Origin: Anisakis pegreffii
Lineage: Eukaryota; Nematoda; Chromadorea; Rhabditida; Anisakidae
NCBI GenBank assembly: GCA_035041965.1
Contig: JAPYMA010000978.1
Location: 1 to 64,000 of the forward strand
Direction: 5' to 3'
Length of the DNA: 64,000 bases
The notes beneath the pieces are model-generated. The model searched no databases. It saw nothing but the letters and a program-made list of their open reading frames with translations, and was not told where the DNA came from. Every line of letters begins with the position of its first letter. Positions within the stretch are counted from its first letter, which is position 1. Position numbers and translations under genes: made by a program. Below are positions 1 through 13,100 of the stretch, piece after piece.

Positions 1-32
<32 letters not shown>

Positions 33-52
33 GTATATATATGTATATATAT
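1..52. repeat. AT/GTAT microsatellite
   Basis: Alternating AT interrupted by G every 8 to 16 bases runs from the window edge to about base 52. It is simple-sequence DNA and may continue beyond the window. Confidence 0.95.
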
Positions 53-880
53 AGACAATTTTTTTTCTTATTACGTTATTATCACGTTGATGATTATGAT
101 TAAATAGTAACATCTTCATACACATCTATTACTGTTGCCTTCATATGTAGTAATTTTACTTCTCGTTTATATAATTAGGCGAAACTTTGTGAAACTCTTC
201 AACGATACATGGGAATCTTTTTAAATTCATTAATATTCGTTGGAAAGTTCTCCATTTTATGACTACGATACACGACATTATTGCTATTGAACAATTTATG
301 AACGTTATGTTACACACATGTTTGATTCGAATGTTTAACTCTTCTGTAAACCGATGAAGTCTTTCGGTATTTTTAGTAGTTTGTGATGAAGTAAGTAAGT
401 GATTGTTTCAAATCTCTTCATCACTGACTTTTCAATAGATAGCACTAATTTTTTGCAAATCTTTATCAAATCGTTCGTTTCATTATTTGGCGTTGTTATA
501 TCTGAAACCGTGCGCATACAATCTCATATGGGAGCGATCCTTTTTCCAACTCGGTTTAATACACGGAAACGAATAGATGAAGATCGCTTCGGCGCGACGC
601 GTGATGATTCGTCGTTCAATTCACTGGTATATCAGCAGATGATCAGAGATGAACACAGAGCACTGTTGGTTGCCACCACCCATAGCTGTTGCGTATAGAA
701 CTTTATCGTTGAGCGTGTGAGTGTAATGTTGATGGAGAGCTGAGATTGTCAGATGAGTTGAGAATATTGCAAGAGATATGGCGAGACTTTGCTGAGAACC
801 TATCGGGAAGTGAAACGAGGCGGTGCATGGGTGCTATGACGACACGAGATTACAACAACGAAACGAAAAAGGCGCTTTTA

Positions 881-914
881 GGGAAGGATGGGGGGAGGGG
901 GAGGGGGGGGAGGG
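881..914 (+). other. G-quadruplex-forming tract
   Basis: Runs of 6, 5, 8 and 3 guanines are separated by single adenines (890-895, 897-901, 903-910, 912-914), preceded by GGGAAGG. Four G-runs with one-base loops fit a very stable quadruplex motif on the + strand. In this AT-rich setting the tract is conspicuous. It lies about 940 bases upstream of the CCDC137-like start codon; any regulatory role is inference. Confidence 0.8.
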
Positions 915-1834
915 AATGCGATCTAGAAGATACGACGAATTGCTTTCGAATATTGTTAATAATGCTATTACCACCAACAATATTGACATTTCAGTGTGCT
1001 TATTACTTTTGGATTATAATCTGTACGATATTGGTACGTCGTCCGGTTTCGAGCGTAGCTTTCATCCAGAGCGGACAAAGTTGGGCTCGAAACTGAATGG
1101 TATACCGGGCCATGCTTTGCTGTGTATCGCATTATTCGTTCGCAATCCGTACAGTTGCGTTAATTTATTTCAAATGGTACTCAAACGAAGTGAACCATTC
1201 ATGGTTAACTGTAATTGGATTCATTCATGATGGGTTGATTATTAAGAGTGACAATGTTGGAGTCTCGTTGCGTCTTACTTAATTTTTTGTAAATTTTTAC
1301 GTGGTAATGTCTTTGCACAGATTTGTTCGCAAATGCTTGTTCATAGCTGGTTATCGATTCTGATGACCACCTAAGGTATTAAGATTTTTTGTTTGATAAT
1401 TTGGAAAATTAATGGTTACAACGTTTGTAGTTGTGCTTGAGAAAGCAGGCAGTTTACTCACTCATCTTAGGCTGTGGCTTATTGCTCACTTAGGCCGAAG
1501 CTTACCAAGGGGTTTACGCTGAGGTTTACAGTGGATCTGACTCTGAGGCTGAACTGGGCATTCTTTACACTGCCTATTGTAGCTCGTGCCCTTTCATAAT
1601 CATATTCGAAGATTATTAATCCGTTCCACCAGTTAGAAATCGCTCGAAACTGATCGTGTTTTGAATGCTTGTGCCACTTGAATACAGCGCTGTACATAAT
1701 TTTGATTGTTAATTGTGGCAGTTCAAACTGAACGCATGTCAAAACGAACTGCATTATTTCACGAGTTGCACCAGCTCAACGAGGTTTTCGTTCAAGCATC
1801 CTTTCGTATTGCCAATCTTTTTCATACTTTATCG

Positions 1835-1842
1835 CTTTCTAG
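1835..1842 (+). promoter_or_regulatory. Candidate spliced-leader acceptor of CCDC137-like gene
   Basis: The sequence CTTTCTAG ends 8 bases before the chosen ATG at 1851. A good 3' splice site this close to a start codon, with no upstream exon needed, is the usual form of a nematode trans-splice acceptor. It could also be an ordinary acceptor of a 5' UTR exon. Confidence 0.45.
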
Positions 1843-1850
1843 TGTATACT

Positions 1851-4354
1851 ATGGTTCATCATCGAATCCAGAAGAAAAAACGAAATAAACTGAAACCGGT
1901 TGATCCGTTCAACAAGAATGCAAAGCGGTTATCTGAAGCCAAACTCAAGTGAACCATTGATTTGCATCTCTATTTCAATTTTCTAGCGGAATAATCCAAA
2001 ATTTTAAAATCGATTTTTTCTTCCAACCTCATCTCAATACAGTGAATTCATAAGTCTTTTTGGTAAGTGAATTGCTGTCAATTTTTAGTTGGAATATCGA
2101 TTATGAAACTTTCGATTGTATTCACCAGTGATCGCAATTGCATTTCGATAAAATTAACGAACGAACAGATCTCTTGATCCGTACTCACTAGATAACTGTT
2201 AAAAATTCCACTGCAGTTAAGAACAAGCAGTTTTCTTCAGAGGCAAAAATCTTGATCCCAAAACTGATGAACAACCAATACCTAAGCGATTGCTGGAATT
2301 GCAAGAGTTGTCGAAAGAGTGTGAAGCAAAAACTCAGGAACGAAAGAACAGGAGACCCCGCAATCGTATAATAGGTTGGCATTTTGGTTGTTTTTCGTTG
2401 AACAGCTCAGTGAAGAGAAGACGATTGCTGATTTCGTTATCGAAAATTGGGTTGTGTTGGATTGTTGAACGTTGTCAAATGACGCTGATTGTAAATGTTT
2501 GTTTTGAGGATTGATTTTGACGGTTCAAATTATACGTTAAATCAAGCTAAAACAGCTCGTTCCGTGTTTCGCGGCAATTGAATTTTTTAATGTTCTATAT
2601 TCTTAGAGGAATCATCAAAAGCTGGATTTGAGAGGCGTCGTTTCGAGAATGATAGGCAGTTGGTTCGTCGAGTGAGCGCCGTTACAACTGAGGAAATTGA
2701 TGAGAAGCGTTTATTGGTATGTTTTTCATTGCGAAAGTTTTCATCGTATTTTGTAAATAGTCGTATGTGTGCAGTGGGTCTGTTTGTTGTAGAGACCGTA
2801 ACACATTCATTCAATTAAAAGAGCATAATTCAAGGCAAAATTCGAATTGGGTGGAGTGGATCAGCGTGAAATAGAAGCGGAATATAAGAAAATGGATGAA
2901 GAAGCAAAACAACGACTTGATAGAAAATTGGAGCAGCAGAAGTCCGTGGCAAGAAAACGTAATCATAAAGATCCCAAACAATGCGGCCCAACGAAACCAT
3001 CATCTGCTACTGAGGTTCGCTATCAGCACTGAATATCAGTCGCTTTTACGGTTGTTTTTTCCTTTTGAGTTTTTTGTTTGGAAATTTTGATAGATTTTAT
3101 TCACTAATCGGGCCAAATATTTCATCCGGCAATACATGTGTTGTTTCCAAGTGTACTCGTGATAGTTCACCATGGTAATAACTTTAAGACTGCTCATATT
3201 TTTGAACATTCATTAGTGGAATACTCTTTGAAGGTGCATCCATCGACAGCGACTGAGTCAAGTCGAAAGTTGACAAGGAAAGAAAGATATCGTGAACTGA
3301 AGAAAGCTCGTCAAGCTGATGAACGCAAAGAGATGATTCTGGATGCGAAGGGTTTCTCTTTAGCGTGTTTCAAGTTCAATTTTGAGGTGGATTGAGCAGT
3401 AGTGAAATTGCGGTTCAATTGAACAGCTGTATTTATGATGTAAAGCGTTTTTGAATGGGAGATTAGACATGAATAAGTGCTGAGTGGAACAACTAGAGAT
3501 GAGCGCTGGAATTGAGCAAATTTCGAAAGCGGTAATGAGACAGCAGACGATTGCTTGAGACGTGAACCGCAAACGGGTTTTTACGTATATGTGCCATCTT
3601 TCTGTCCGTAAATATAATGCAATCACGTCACTGATCAAGTACTCACCGTCAGACTATCCTAAGAGAGCAACACTGTGACTTAAGCGACCTCTCTCTTTGC
3701 ATGTTGTCGTTTCATCACCATTCTTCTCCACTCTTCAAACAATCTTGTTCATGTGATGAGATTTGAATTGATTTTGAACGATGTTCAATTCGATGTACCA
3801 ATTAGAGACGTCTAAATATTGATCTAATTTGGGCGATCAGACAATGGAATTAAGTGGTTGTATTTTCAGAATTTATACCATTTGGTAGTCGTGTTGATGC
3901 ACCACCATTGTTTGATGCTTATCAGCGTAAACAACTCAATCCGATCTTCGCAAAAGTTTGTTATTATTGGTTCTTCGAACGAATTAATGCAGTTTATCCG
4001 AGGAAAATGAGAAGAATGAGACGGAAACAATGGAAAATCTGTCAAGAAAATGATTCTTCAAGTGTTCAGCAAACATAATCGATGCGTTATGTTTAAGCAA
4101 TCTGATATGAGTCAATTTATAGTATTAGTCATGATTCACATCTATTATCATGTTATTATGTTGTGTAATTGTTTTAGGCTGGTAGTAAAGCATTATTGTT
4201 AAAATCAAAATTGGAACTGAAATCTGATGTTCACGATGCGTCAGATCGGCTGGAGGCTGTCAAGAAACGCAGCGAGGAAATGGCTGAAGAGAGGAATCGT
4301 GTGATCGTTGCTTATCGAATGCTCAAGAAAAGTAAAGCCAAGTCTGAATTATAA
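1851..4354 (+). CDS. CCDC137: CCDC137-like nucleolar/chromosome-associated protein
   Basis: Seven exons join in phase: 1851-1948, 2241-2374, 2607-2716, 2835-3014, 3234-3351, 3870-3955 and 4178-4354, 903 nt in all, giving 300 residues and a TAA. The protein is very basic and alpha-helical. The N-terminus is KKKRNK-rich, followed by KNLDPKTDEQPIPKRLLEL, then FERRRFENDRQLVRRV, a charged coiled-coil region, FIPFGSRVDAPP near residue 215, and a C-terminus containing EERNRVIVAYRMLKK. These blocks and their order match vertebrate CCDC137, including its conserved C-terminal RERAVQAYR-like helix. The family is nuclear and associated with nucleoli and mitotic chromosomes; its biochemical role is poorly known. 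The weakest boundary is the start of exon 5, whose acceptor TTTGAAG is non-consensus. Orthology is judged from memory. Confidence 0.82.
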
Positions 4355-4541
4355 CAAGAATAAGTGCTGATATTAGCGGATCAGTCATTTTCAAATGCAA
4401 GAATTGATTAAGTTTGAAAAATAACGTTGTTATTCGTTAATGTGGTAACAGATTGTTTATTGTTAATATAATGTATGTGATGGTGTCACGTTTGTTCGAT
4501 TAGTGTGCATCACAAAAATGATATATTATCATTTCAATGCT

Positions 4542-4547
4542 AATAAA
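4542..4547 (+). terminator. AATAAA polyadenylation signal
   Basis: An AATAAA hexamer lies 188 bases after the CCDC137-like stop codon in AT-rich DNA and is the first canonical signal in that 3' flank. Confidence 0.5.
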
Positions 4548-5293
4548 TTTTCCTCCTTGAACTCGCATATCGTTGGTCTATATAATAATATATAATCTGC
4601 GGCTCAATAGTCTCAGAAGTAGATGTAACGTAGGTTCACATGTGGATAGTTGTTTTTGCTCATTATAACCTAAGTTGAAAGCCATAAATGGATTCGTTGC
4701 GAGTTATGGAAACTAGCGACGATTTTATGATAGATATTAACACTGGAAGTTCATTCATGAAACATCTGAATAGCGGACGAGTGATTGTAGTTGCTCAGGA
4801 AAGAAATTAATGGCAAAAGTCTTTTAAATGATATTCTTTTCCCAGTAGCGTATATCAAGAAACGTTGAAATAAAAAAGTGAAGCGGTTGGATTGATGTAT
4901 GAACTTCTACTTCGCACTCTCAGTGATTCATCAATACCGCTGAGTATCATTGCTATCATTCATTCGAAAGCGTACACTTATTTGCCGTGATTCACATACA
5001 TGAATTACTCTGAACAGTTTTGTTTATCATTAAACGAACATAAACTTTAGGGTTTGCTTCGTGCAGTAATGATCACATATGTTTCTTTTGCACAATTTGC
5101 GAACAAATGCTATGCAGATGTGCGATTATGAGCAAAACTTGTGTATGGCGTTGATTGAATGAACCTGAAAAATATTTTCCTTTAAACATCAAAAAACTCT
5201 GAAATGAACATAAACACCCGATGATTTTTGTTGCGATGTAATATCGCTTTTCTCACTTTATGGTTTCTTCAATAGAGACATATAACCTGATAA

Positions 5294-5403
5294 CACCAAG
5301 TTGGTGAAACCATTATCACTATATAAAATGACATACAGTATAATTCAACACCTAGTTAATGAAACCATTATCATTATATAAAATAACATACAGTATAATT
5401 CAA
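5294..5403. repeat. 55-bp direct tandem duplication
   Basis: Two adjacent 55-base units, 5294-5348 and 5349-5403, both contain GAAACCATTATCA and ACATACAGTATAATTCAA. They differ at only a handful of positions, so the duplication is fairly recent. Confidence 0.9.
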
Positions 5404-6339
5404 GGTTTGTAAGGCAGTCAAAAAGAATCCAAATAAGAGTATTTCTCTGTAAATTTTTAAAACTAAACTTATTAACGTCTTTCCAGTTAAAGTTGTGAAT
5501 ACAAACAGACATTGATAAATAAATCGAATCATCGCTGGCAATAATCGTTTGAATACATTTCAATTGAATGCATCGTAAATTTGCATTTTCATCCGCTCAT
5601 TAAACAAATATTTTCGATGATGTGTTTTCTGTAGCCTTCAATTAGTTTGTTAACTAAAAAGGTTATCGTTTTGTAAAGCAGCATGAAGGTCTTGGGAACT
5701 GATTCCTAGCTGCACTGCTCATTATTGTAACGTTAGAAATGACGACGTGAAGGATAAAATAATGTAATGATGTTATTAATAGCACTGTGTGGATGTGTCT
5801 GTGTGTGCAACAGATGTGTTGGATATCGAAAGCTAAAGAGTTGATATAAAAGCAATCTCTCATCTCCAACATTATCAATTGCCACTATCATATGCTCTTT
5901 TGTACCGTTCACTTCAATTCCATTTTATCATCTGTTTCACTCACTAATAGCATCGACAGTTGTATGATTATCGCTATTCGATGCTCACATTTCTGGTGTG
6001 TTTATATTATCGTATGAAAATTCATCTCGGATGAAAGCAACATTGAAATTTCTTCATTCATTTCAGTTTTAGTGAACCAAGAAAAGAAACTGCTCATAAG
6101 TGGAATGCTTATTTAGTACAATTTAAATTAGGTTACGTTAAGTGCATAAAAATTGAAATCAGTGAAATGATTTAATCCGATTTTCAGTCTCATATATAAA
6201 CATTCGCTTGCTAGTTAACATCTGTGGGTCATTCCCTGCAGTAACTGGAATGCCCTCTGCGAATGGATGACGTTTATTAGCAACTCAATGAGGCATATAT
6301 CTATCTATCAATTCAACGCTGGTATTCTATAAACATTGT

Positions 6340-6343
<4 letters not shown>

Positions 6344-6385
<42 letters not shown>
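6344..6385. repeat. (TA)n microsatellite
   Basis: Perfect alternating TA for about 42 bases. Confidence 0.97.
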
Positions 6386-6387
<2 letters not shown>

Positions 6388-7778
6388 CGATACATATCAT
6401 TGAACTGTTACTATTATGTTACGATCGAGTATGATTGTTGAGTCTCTGTGCAAGTGCTCAGTGAGGTAGGAAGGAGGTTTTACTAACGTGTTTAGGTTTT
6501 GTGCCATTCATAATGCTCGGAAACGGTGCTGTAAAGTGCTGAGTTCGGATTGCCGAAGGCTTATAGGCTATCAGCCTGTTCATCGATTAACTTTTTACGG
6601 ACGATCCCATATATCCGAAATTGCTCGTTTATTCCTTATCGTTTTTATTATCAGTTTTTTCTTTTTCTCAATTTTTGAAACACTTTTTTGCTTTTATATT
6701 CTCTTCCGTTTCAGACATATTATAGTTGACAGTTTATCACCACAATAGATCGCATTTAATATTTTCGTATATTGTCATTTTTGTTCTTGTATTGTGTTTT
6801 CAATATGTTTCACTAATCCTCTGAAAAAAATCATGATTCACATCATTCTAAAAGCTTTCTATGAATTTTTTTCAACTTGGAATGTTTTTGCTTTCTTTAT
6901 TCTTCGGCGATTAGTTTCCGTTAAAAATGTTGTCTCGTTCTCTAGGTTTGTTTTCTGTTTTATACGATTCATATTTTTTAAAATTTCCTTTTGTTTTAAG
7001 ACGTGTTTTCACCAAAAAAAAAAACAAAAAACTATTGATACGTTCTCTATAATGCGAACACCACTGAAATATTCCGATTCAGGACTGTTGATTGTGTACT
7101 GACTAAAATTGTCATTTTCAAATCAACAAATTTATTGTATTAATAGCTATTGATGACTCAACGAATTGATTCAAACTCCCTAGTACAATAGCGTATCAAC
7201 TATGAGCGCAAATCTTACCACTCATCGAGAAGTCTTGTAATGTGAGCAAAATTAGTTGATCTGCAAAAACTGGCTGAAAACAATGCGAGAAGTTTTTCGT
7301 CCATTTTCAACCATTTCCAGAATTTTTTCGTTGTAGTTTCACGTTTAATGACGACTGTCTTGAAAGATCAGTTGACTGAAATAATTAAGCAATCACACAT
7401 CAACACACCGAATTAAGCTCCAAAAAATATCAACATTAATTCCATGGTTTTTATTCTGTATAAGATTTGCAGTGATCTTCTCTAATTGCGATGCATGTTT
7501 TGTAATATGTAAGGTACAGTCTCACTAATTAATGAAAACCCCAAAAAAATACCGTACATGAAAACGAAGGTATTTTAGACTCATGTAACGCACCAACCAA
7601 CGTTTGCGAATAAATGTTGTGCTAGCGATGAATCGACATTAAGCAAAAAAAGTTGAAAAAAAAAATCAACAACCGACTGCAACTGTTTATGTGCCCGTGA
7701 ACAAATCTGTTCGTGCTCTAAGCTGATAATCATAACATGAAACAATAATTATTGAAGAAAGAAGTGCGAAAAAGGAGG

Positions 7779-10123
7779 ATGGTGTTGCTTGTATTGCTGC
7801 TCTTGTTGGCAGCTTTCACAAGCGGCACATACGCACAAGTTCTTGTGCCACCGTATACGAATCTTGCTCTCGGAAGACACATAGAAGCATCGTCCACTTG
7901 TGGTGAACTTAATGGTCAACCGATAAAAGAAATGTTTTGCCAAATTGCTGGTTTGTTCACAAATTTGTTTATTTTATTTGATACTTTCTTTTAAATGCTA
8001 TAATATTCACTCTTTGAATATATTATCATTTGATCGCTTTTCAATAGTTTCCAAGTATTCCAATAGTTGCGTTCACCCATATTCTTGTGGCTTCATCCTA
8101 TTTTCATCCGTATATAATATCAACTAATAAAGAGCATATTTAGCGCATTTATTTTCGCTTGCACTCTCATGTTTTTGCTTTTATTTTCCAATAATCGTAA
8201 AATTTTATCAATATTCAACGTTTTTCCATGAAATATGTGTTATGTGCACTATTCATAACCCGTTTTCAACATGCCAAACCGTACAATCCATCCATTCTCA
8301 CACAAAAATCGCTAGGTTAATGTGGTGACGTTTTCTGTTTTGAAATCTCCTCGTTATTCGTTCTCTCTGCTTTCATTCATAACAGTCGCAATATTGTCGC
8401 CCACTTTCTGTAATAAACAAGCTCCAATCACTGCTCGCAACCTACCGTAATCTTCCTATTAATTTTCTTAGTCTGAGAATTTTTGATTAAAAGGGGATGT
8501 TTATTGTTCAACGTTGATAAAAATTTGATGAAATCGTAAAACATAAATTTATACTAGATTTTGATTTCTTTAAATGATGCATTCAATTAACGCGTCAGTA
8601 GTTTCAAAGTAATTCTCTTTCGTATAAAATTGTAGAAGACCACATCGCATATTACTGATGCGGGAGAATATCGATGATGGTTGCTTGAGGGTTTCCACAT
8701 CAGGTTCTTGCAGTGAAGATTAACTGCAATAGATTGATAATGTAAAAATGAAATAAAGTTTTTTAAAGGTTCCAATCAATACACTCCACTTAATCAGTAT
8801 TCTTATACTGCCGAAAATGATCTATCGGTTTTTGCTGAGTTAAGAATGGAGAAGCAATCGTTCGTTCAGGTATATGCTAACTCCTTTCTTCTTCCACATT
8901 ATTGTCGACTCATTCTTTTTCAAAGTTTACAACAAAAAACCTTGCATACACTTACGGATGATTTTTAGCGATGTGATGAATTTGTGTGGAAACTTAATTT
9001 TAGGGTGGTCAAAATTGCGACTTTTGTGAAGCGAACAGCTCATACGCTCATCCGGCATCGAATATGGTTGATGGAATGGCGACGTGGTGGCAGAGTCCTC
9101 CGTTGAGTAGAGGAATGCAGTATAATCAAGTTAACATCACAATCGACTTGGGACAGGTAAACAATAGTTTGCGATCTTTATTCATCGTATCTCTAATTCA
9201 AATCTTTTTTTCTGTTTGACAATGAATGAGAGTTTTTCATTCCAATCCAGAAGTCACTCAGCTTATTGCTTGATAGGAATTTCACGTCGCATATGTGTGG
9301 ATCCAAATGGCAAATAGTCCAAGACCAGGTTCATGGGTATTGGAGAGATCTGTTGATAATGGTGAGACGTTCATTCCATGGCAGTATTTTGCCGAAACTC
9401 CGGCTGAATGTGATCGAGTGAGTAGTATTGGTTAATTTTTATTCGTTCTCGTCCGAACATTTTGGTAGTTTTTGTTGAAAAGTTTCGTTGTTTCAGAAGA
9501 ATGCGATTTATATTTTACGAGGATAAATATAAATGAATCATAAGGAGACATACTCCATGAGCTCGTTTTATATTGCTGGAACAATTTAATTTCCAGCTGT
9601 TCGGACGACAAACCTTACAACCAATATTGGAGGATGACACAGTCATTTGTACACATGAATATTCCGGGATTCACCCAATGGAGAATGCAGAAGTAAACTT
9701 CAACGATTATCAGTTATAGTTCTTTCTGTAAAACATGCAAAGAATGATCTCGTAAGAGAAGCGTAATTGGAAATGTTGATTCTTAATCCAGCAAAATAAC
9801 TGAATACTTTTGATATCCCACCAATTTCGGAAATTCGACCTCGTAAAATTTTCCTAGCGCGATGAAAATCATTTGCATTGAACTGTTGAATCGACTTCTT
9901 GTTTTCAAAGGTCACAAACTTATGAAACTAAATAACAATTTGTTTGCAGATAATGATTAATCTACTGGAAAATCGACCAGGAAAGTTGAATTTCAGCCAT
10001 TCTTTAGTATTGCAAAATTTTTCACGTGCCACCAATGTAAGGCTACGTCTTCTACGCACAAAAACCTTTCACGGTCATCTGATGGATGTGACGCATCGAA
10101 ATGATCCAACTGTTACTCGAAGG
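7779..10123 (+). other. epi-1: Laminin exons 1-6: signal peptide and LN domain
   Basis: Exons 7779-7950, 8769-8869, 9004-9156, 9277-9417, 9597-9692 and 9950-10123. Residues about 1-279. Typical LN features are [66 protein letters not shown] and the [13 protein letters not shown] [17 protein letters not shown] domains carry out laminin polymer assembly at the basement membrane. Intron 1 (7951-8768) is the longest in this block, and I see no further exon in it. Confidence 0.93.
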
Positions 10124-13100
10124 GTTCGTTGGCTTCATAATGCTGTCTTGTTGTTGGGTTTTGTCGAGCGTTTGAATCTGTTTCATTCACCACGAAGCAC
10201 AGTCCTAGTAATCGAATTCCATATATAATAGATTGCATGATACGGTAATCAGTTACGGTGTTTACTCGATGATATTACAGTACTTTTATTCGATCAAAGA
10301 GATCTTCATGGGTGGTCGATGTGTGTGCCATGGACATGCCGATACGTGCGATATTCTAGACGTTCGACGTCCACGAATACTTCTTTGTAGGTACGAGATG
10401 CGTTGAATATTGGAAATCTTATAGACAAAACCCGAGTGGCCTCATCCGTCTAAGCCTCAACATGAAGTAAAACCTAATTTAAGCGGATAAAGCTGGAACT
10501 GAGGCGAATGCATAGTGTGCATCGGCTACATTTAATAAGTTGTTTTGAATATTGAAGATTCAGCTTTCGAAATCGTTCCACTAGGCATTGTTGGCGATCA
10601 TCAAAGAGTGCAACTTGACAAGAAAATGAAAAACTTGTTGCTGAAAACCTCTAATTGTGACTTTTTTCTAGATACTGATTTGTAGGTATGACAAAAGAAT
10701 CTGAAATTCCTCTGAAATTAACATTCTTGAAACAGTATCGATAAGGTAATAGTTTATGTATTTTCTGAAGATGTGAGCATAATACATGCGGTGATCAATG
10801 CGAGAAATGCTGTCCAGGATTTGAGCAGAAGAAGTGGCAACGTGCGAAAGAAGGCGAAAAGTTTGTTTGTGAACGTTAGTTTCATTCACATTCTCTTATC
10901 GTTACATGAACACAAAATTTATGTTGTGCACAAATTTGAATGATCGATCAACATTCGTTTATTATAGCATGTAACTGTCATGGACACAGCGAGCAGTGTG
11001 AATATGACGAAGAGATTGATAGGAATCATTTGAGTTTGGATATTCACGGTGAATATGAAGGTGGCGGACGTTGTTTGCATTGTAGGGTTAGTTGTTATTT
11101 CGTTACAGCCTTGTTTTTCACTTCCGACATATTGGCTGTACATTGTGGACAGGTAGAGATTACTGGAATGATGAAAAGGACTCATTATAGTTTTGAAATT
11201 GAAGCGTTTCTCTGATCAATCAGAATAAGCACATGAAAACTTCATTTTAGGACAATACAGAGGGTATAAACTGTAACAGGTGCTCTGCTGGATATTATCG
11301 ACCACGTGGCAAATTCTGGAATGAAACCGACGTTTGTCAGCGTATGTTTTTTGTGGATCACTTTTTTTTGTGCAGCTGAAAATATGAACGCAAATCTGAT
11401 GATGCGTATGAATTTGGGCTATTTCGCGCCCGGAGCATACCACTCGTAATGATAAGAAAAACATTTTTGCAGCATGTCATTGTGATCCAACCAAGCATAC
11501 GGGTATATGTGCAGAAGAAACCGCAAAATGTGAGTGTAAACCACAGTTTGTTGGTGAGAATTGCGATCAGTGTGCAATGGGATACTATTCGCCACCTGAA
11601 TGCAAGCCTTGCGAGTGTGCAATTAATGGCACTGTCGGTGGTACATGCTTGGTGCGTTTAGTTTATTCATTTTTATTTTTTGTGAGATCCCACATTATGG
11701 AATTGTACATATTGAGGGCGTTTAGCAAATAAATGTTTTTGCTATTTCTACAATCGACTGCGTTCATTATGAATCGATATAGCTAAAGCTTTTATGTAAT
11801 GTTTTTTGATGGCTTTAAAAGTTGTATTAATTTTTAAAAATTTTCTCTACAGTATGACTCAGTGTGACAAAAATTTTCAATGTTTCATTTGAGTTGAACT
11901 GACTCAACGAGAGAAAATTCCAATCATTTGGTTATTGTAGCCAATCGATGACCAATGTCCGTGCAAACCCAACTACGATGGCGTTTTCTGTCAGTCATGT
12001 GCAGCTGGCTTTACGAATCTGACTGCTGGTTGCGTTGGTTGGTTTTTTGTAATTTTCATCATAACAGCACTTATGGCTCGATGAATCTCTCAAGACAGTT
12101 TTCTCAATTGAGATTATTTGTCAACATTCCCTTAAACATGCATATGTATAGACGATTTTCAATTGTTGCAGAATGTGAATGCGATGAAACTGGATCGTTG
12201 AACAACAACTGTAGTGAATCAACTGGTCAGTGTATTTGTAAGCCAAATTTCGGTGGTGTTTCATGTGATGTCTGTGCGGATGGCTATTTTGATTATCCAA
12301 AATGTGAATGTAAGGATTTAAATGATCTGAAGGACCTTATTGTAATCTTAAATTTTTTTCCTAAGTACCACTTTCTGTCGTGAAAAAAAATTAGATCAGC
12401 TAATCGTGAGTAAAACTGAGGATCAGATGGCATTCCGGTTACTCATCGATCATCAGCGTATGTTATTGAGGATGCAACTTTTATTTTAAATTCGAACCGT
12501 AATATTGTATTCGTCTATTTATACGAAATATAATGCAAACGCAGTGATTGTATATTAGTGTTTTGTAAATAATTAGATGAATAAGAAATATTCATTTGCA
12601 TTTTACTTATATTCAGTTATGAGTTTGCCATGTTCAGACTGTGATTGTGATGCGAGTGGAACAGAAGAAGGGATCTGTAACAAAACAAATGGAGTTTGTT
12701 TATGTAAGCCTGGCTTTGCTGGTGACCGTTGTGATCAGTGCGATAAAGCATTTTACGGTTATCCAAACTGTAAACGTAAGCGATATTTTTTGCGTAATCA
12801 AAAATTTTTCTTTCATCAAATAATCTCTTCTTTTTGTTCAATGATTTGTTGTACAAAGTGTTTTTGGAACCCAACTAAAATCGTACACTGATTCTTACTT
12901 AGTTGAAAGGAAATCAATCTTCTTATGGTGTGCCACACAGTGCAGAATTTAATTGTAGCGTGTGAATGCAACACGATTGGCTCAAAATTAAGTGAATGTG
13001 ATTTAAAATCTGGTGATTGTCCATGTTATGCAAACTTCACGGGTCGGCAATGTGATCGATGTGCAGCTGGCTATTACGACTATCCAAATTGTAAGCCATG

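Larger units (their letters stand above)
53..1842. other. Intergenic or upstream region, no gene supported
   Basis: No reading frame here joins into a model with good splice sites, and the open frames have no family resemblance I recognise. The only strong local signal is the guanine-rich tract at 881-914. The stretch lies upstream of the CCDC137-like gene and may contain its promoter. Confidence 0.5.
4600..7778. other. Intergenic region before laminin gene
   Basis: About 3.2 kb without a gene I can support. It contains a 55-bp tandem duplication (5294-5403), a TA microsatellite (6344-6385) and thymine-rich DNA near 6640-7010. The open frames at 6488-6748 and 7102 downwards encode Phe/Ile-rich strings typical of T-rich noncoding DNA. 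The laminin promoter is probably in the last part, but no element is recognisable. Confidence 0.5.

Noticed and set aside
746..1230. Overlapping + strand frames of 116 and 135 codons around the G-rich tract
   Set aside because: Translation is dominated by the G-run and hydrophobic T-rich sequence, with no domain and no splice support.
1467..1500. Two TTAGGC hexamers, the nematode telomere unit, considered as an interstitial telomere
   Set aside because: Only two hexamers separated by unrelated bases; this is too weak.
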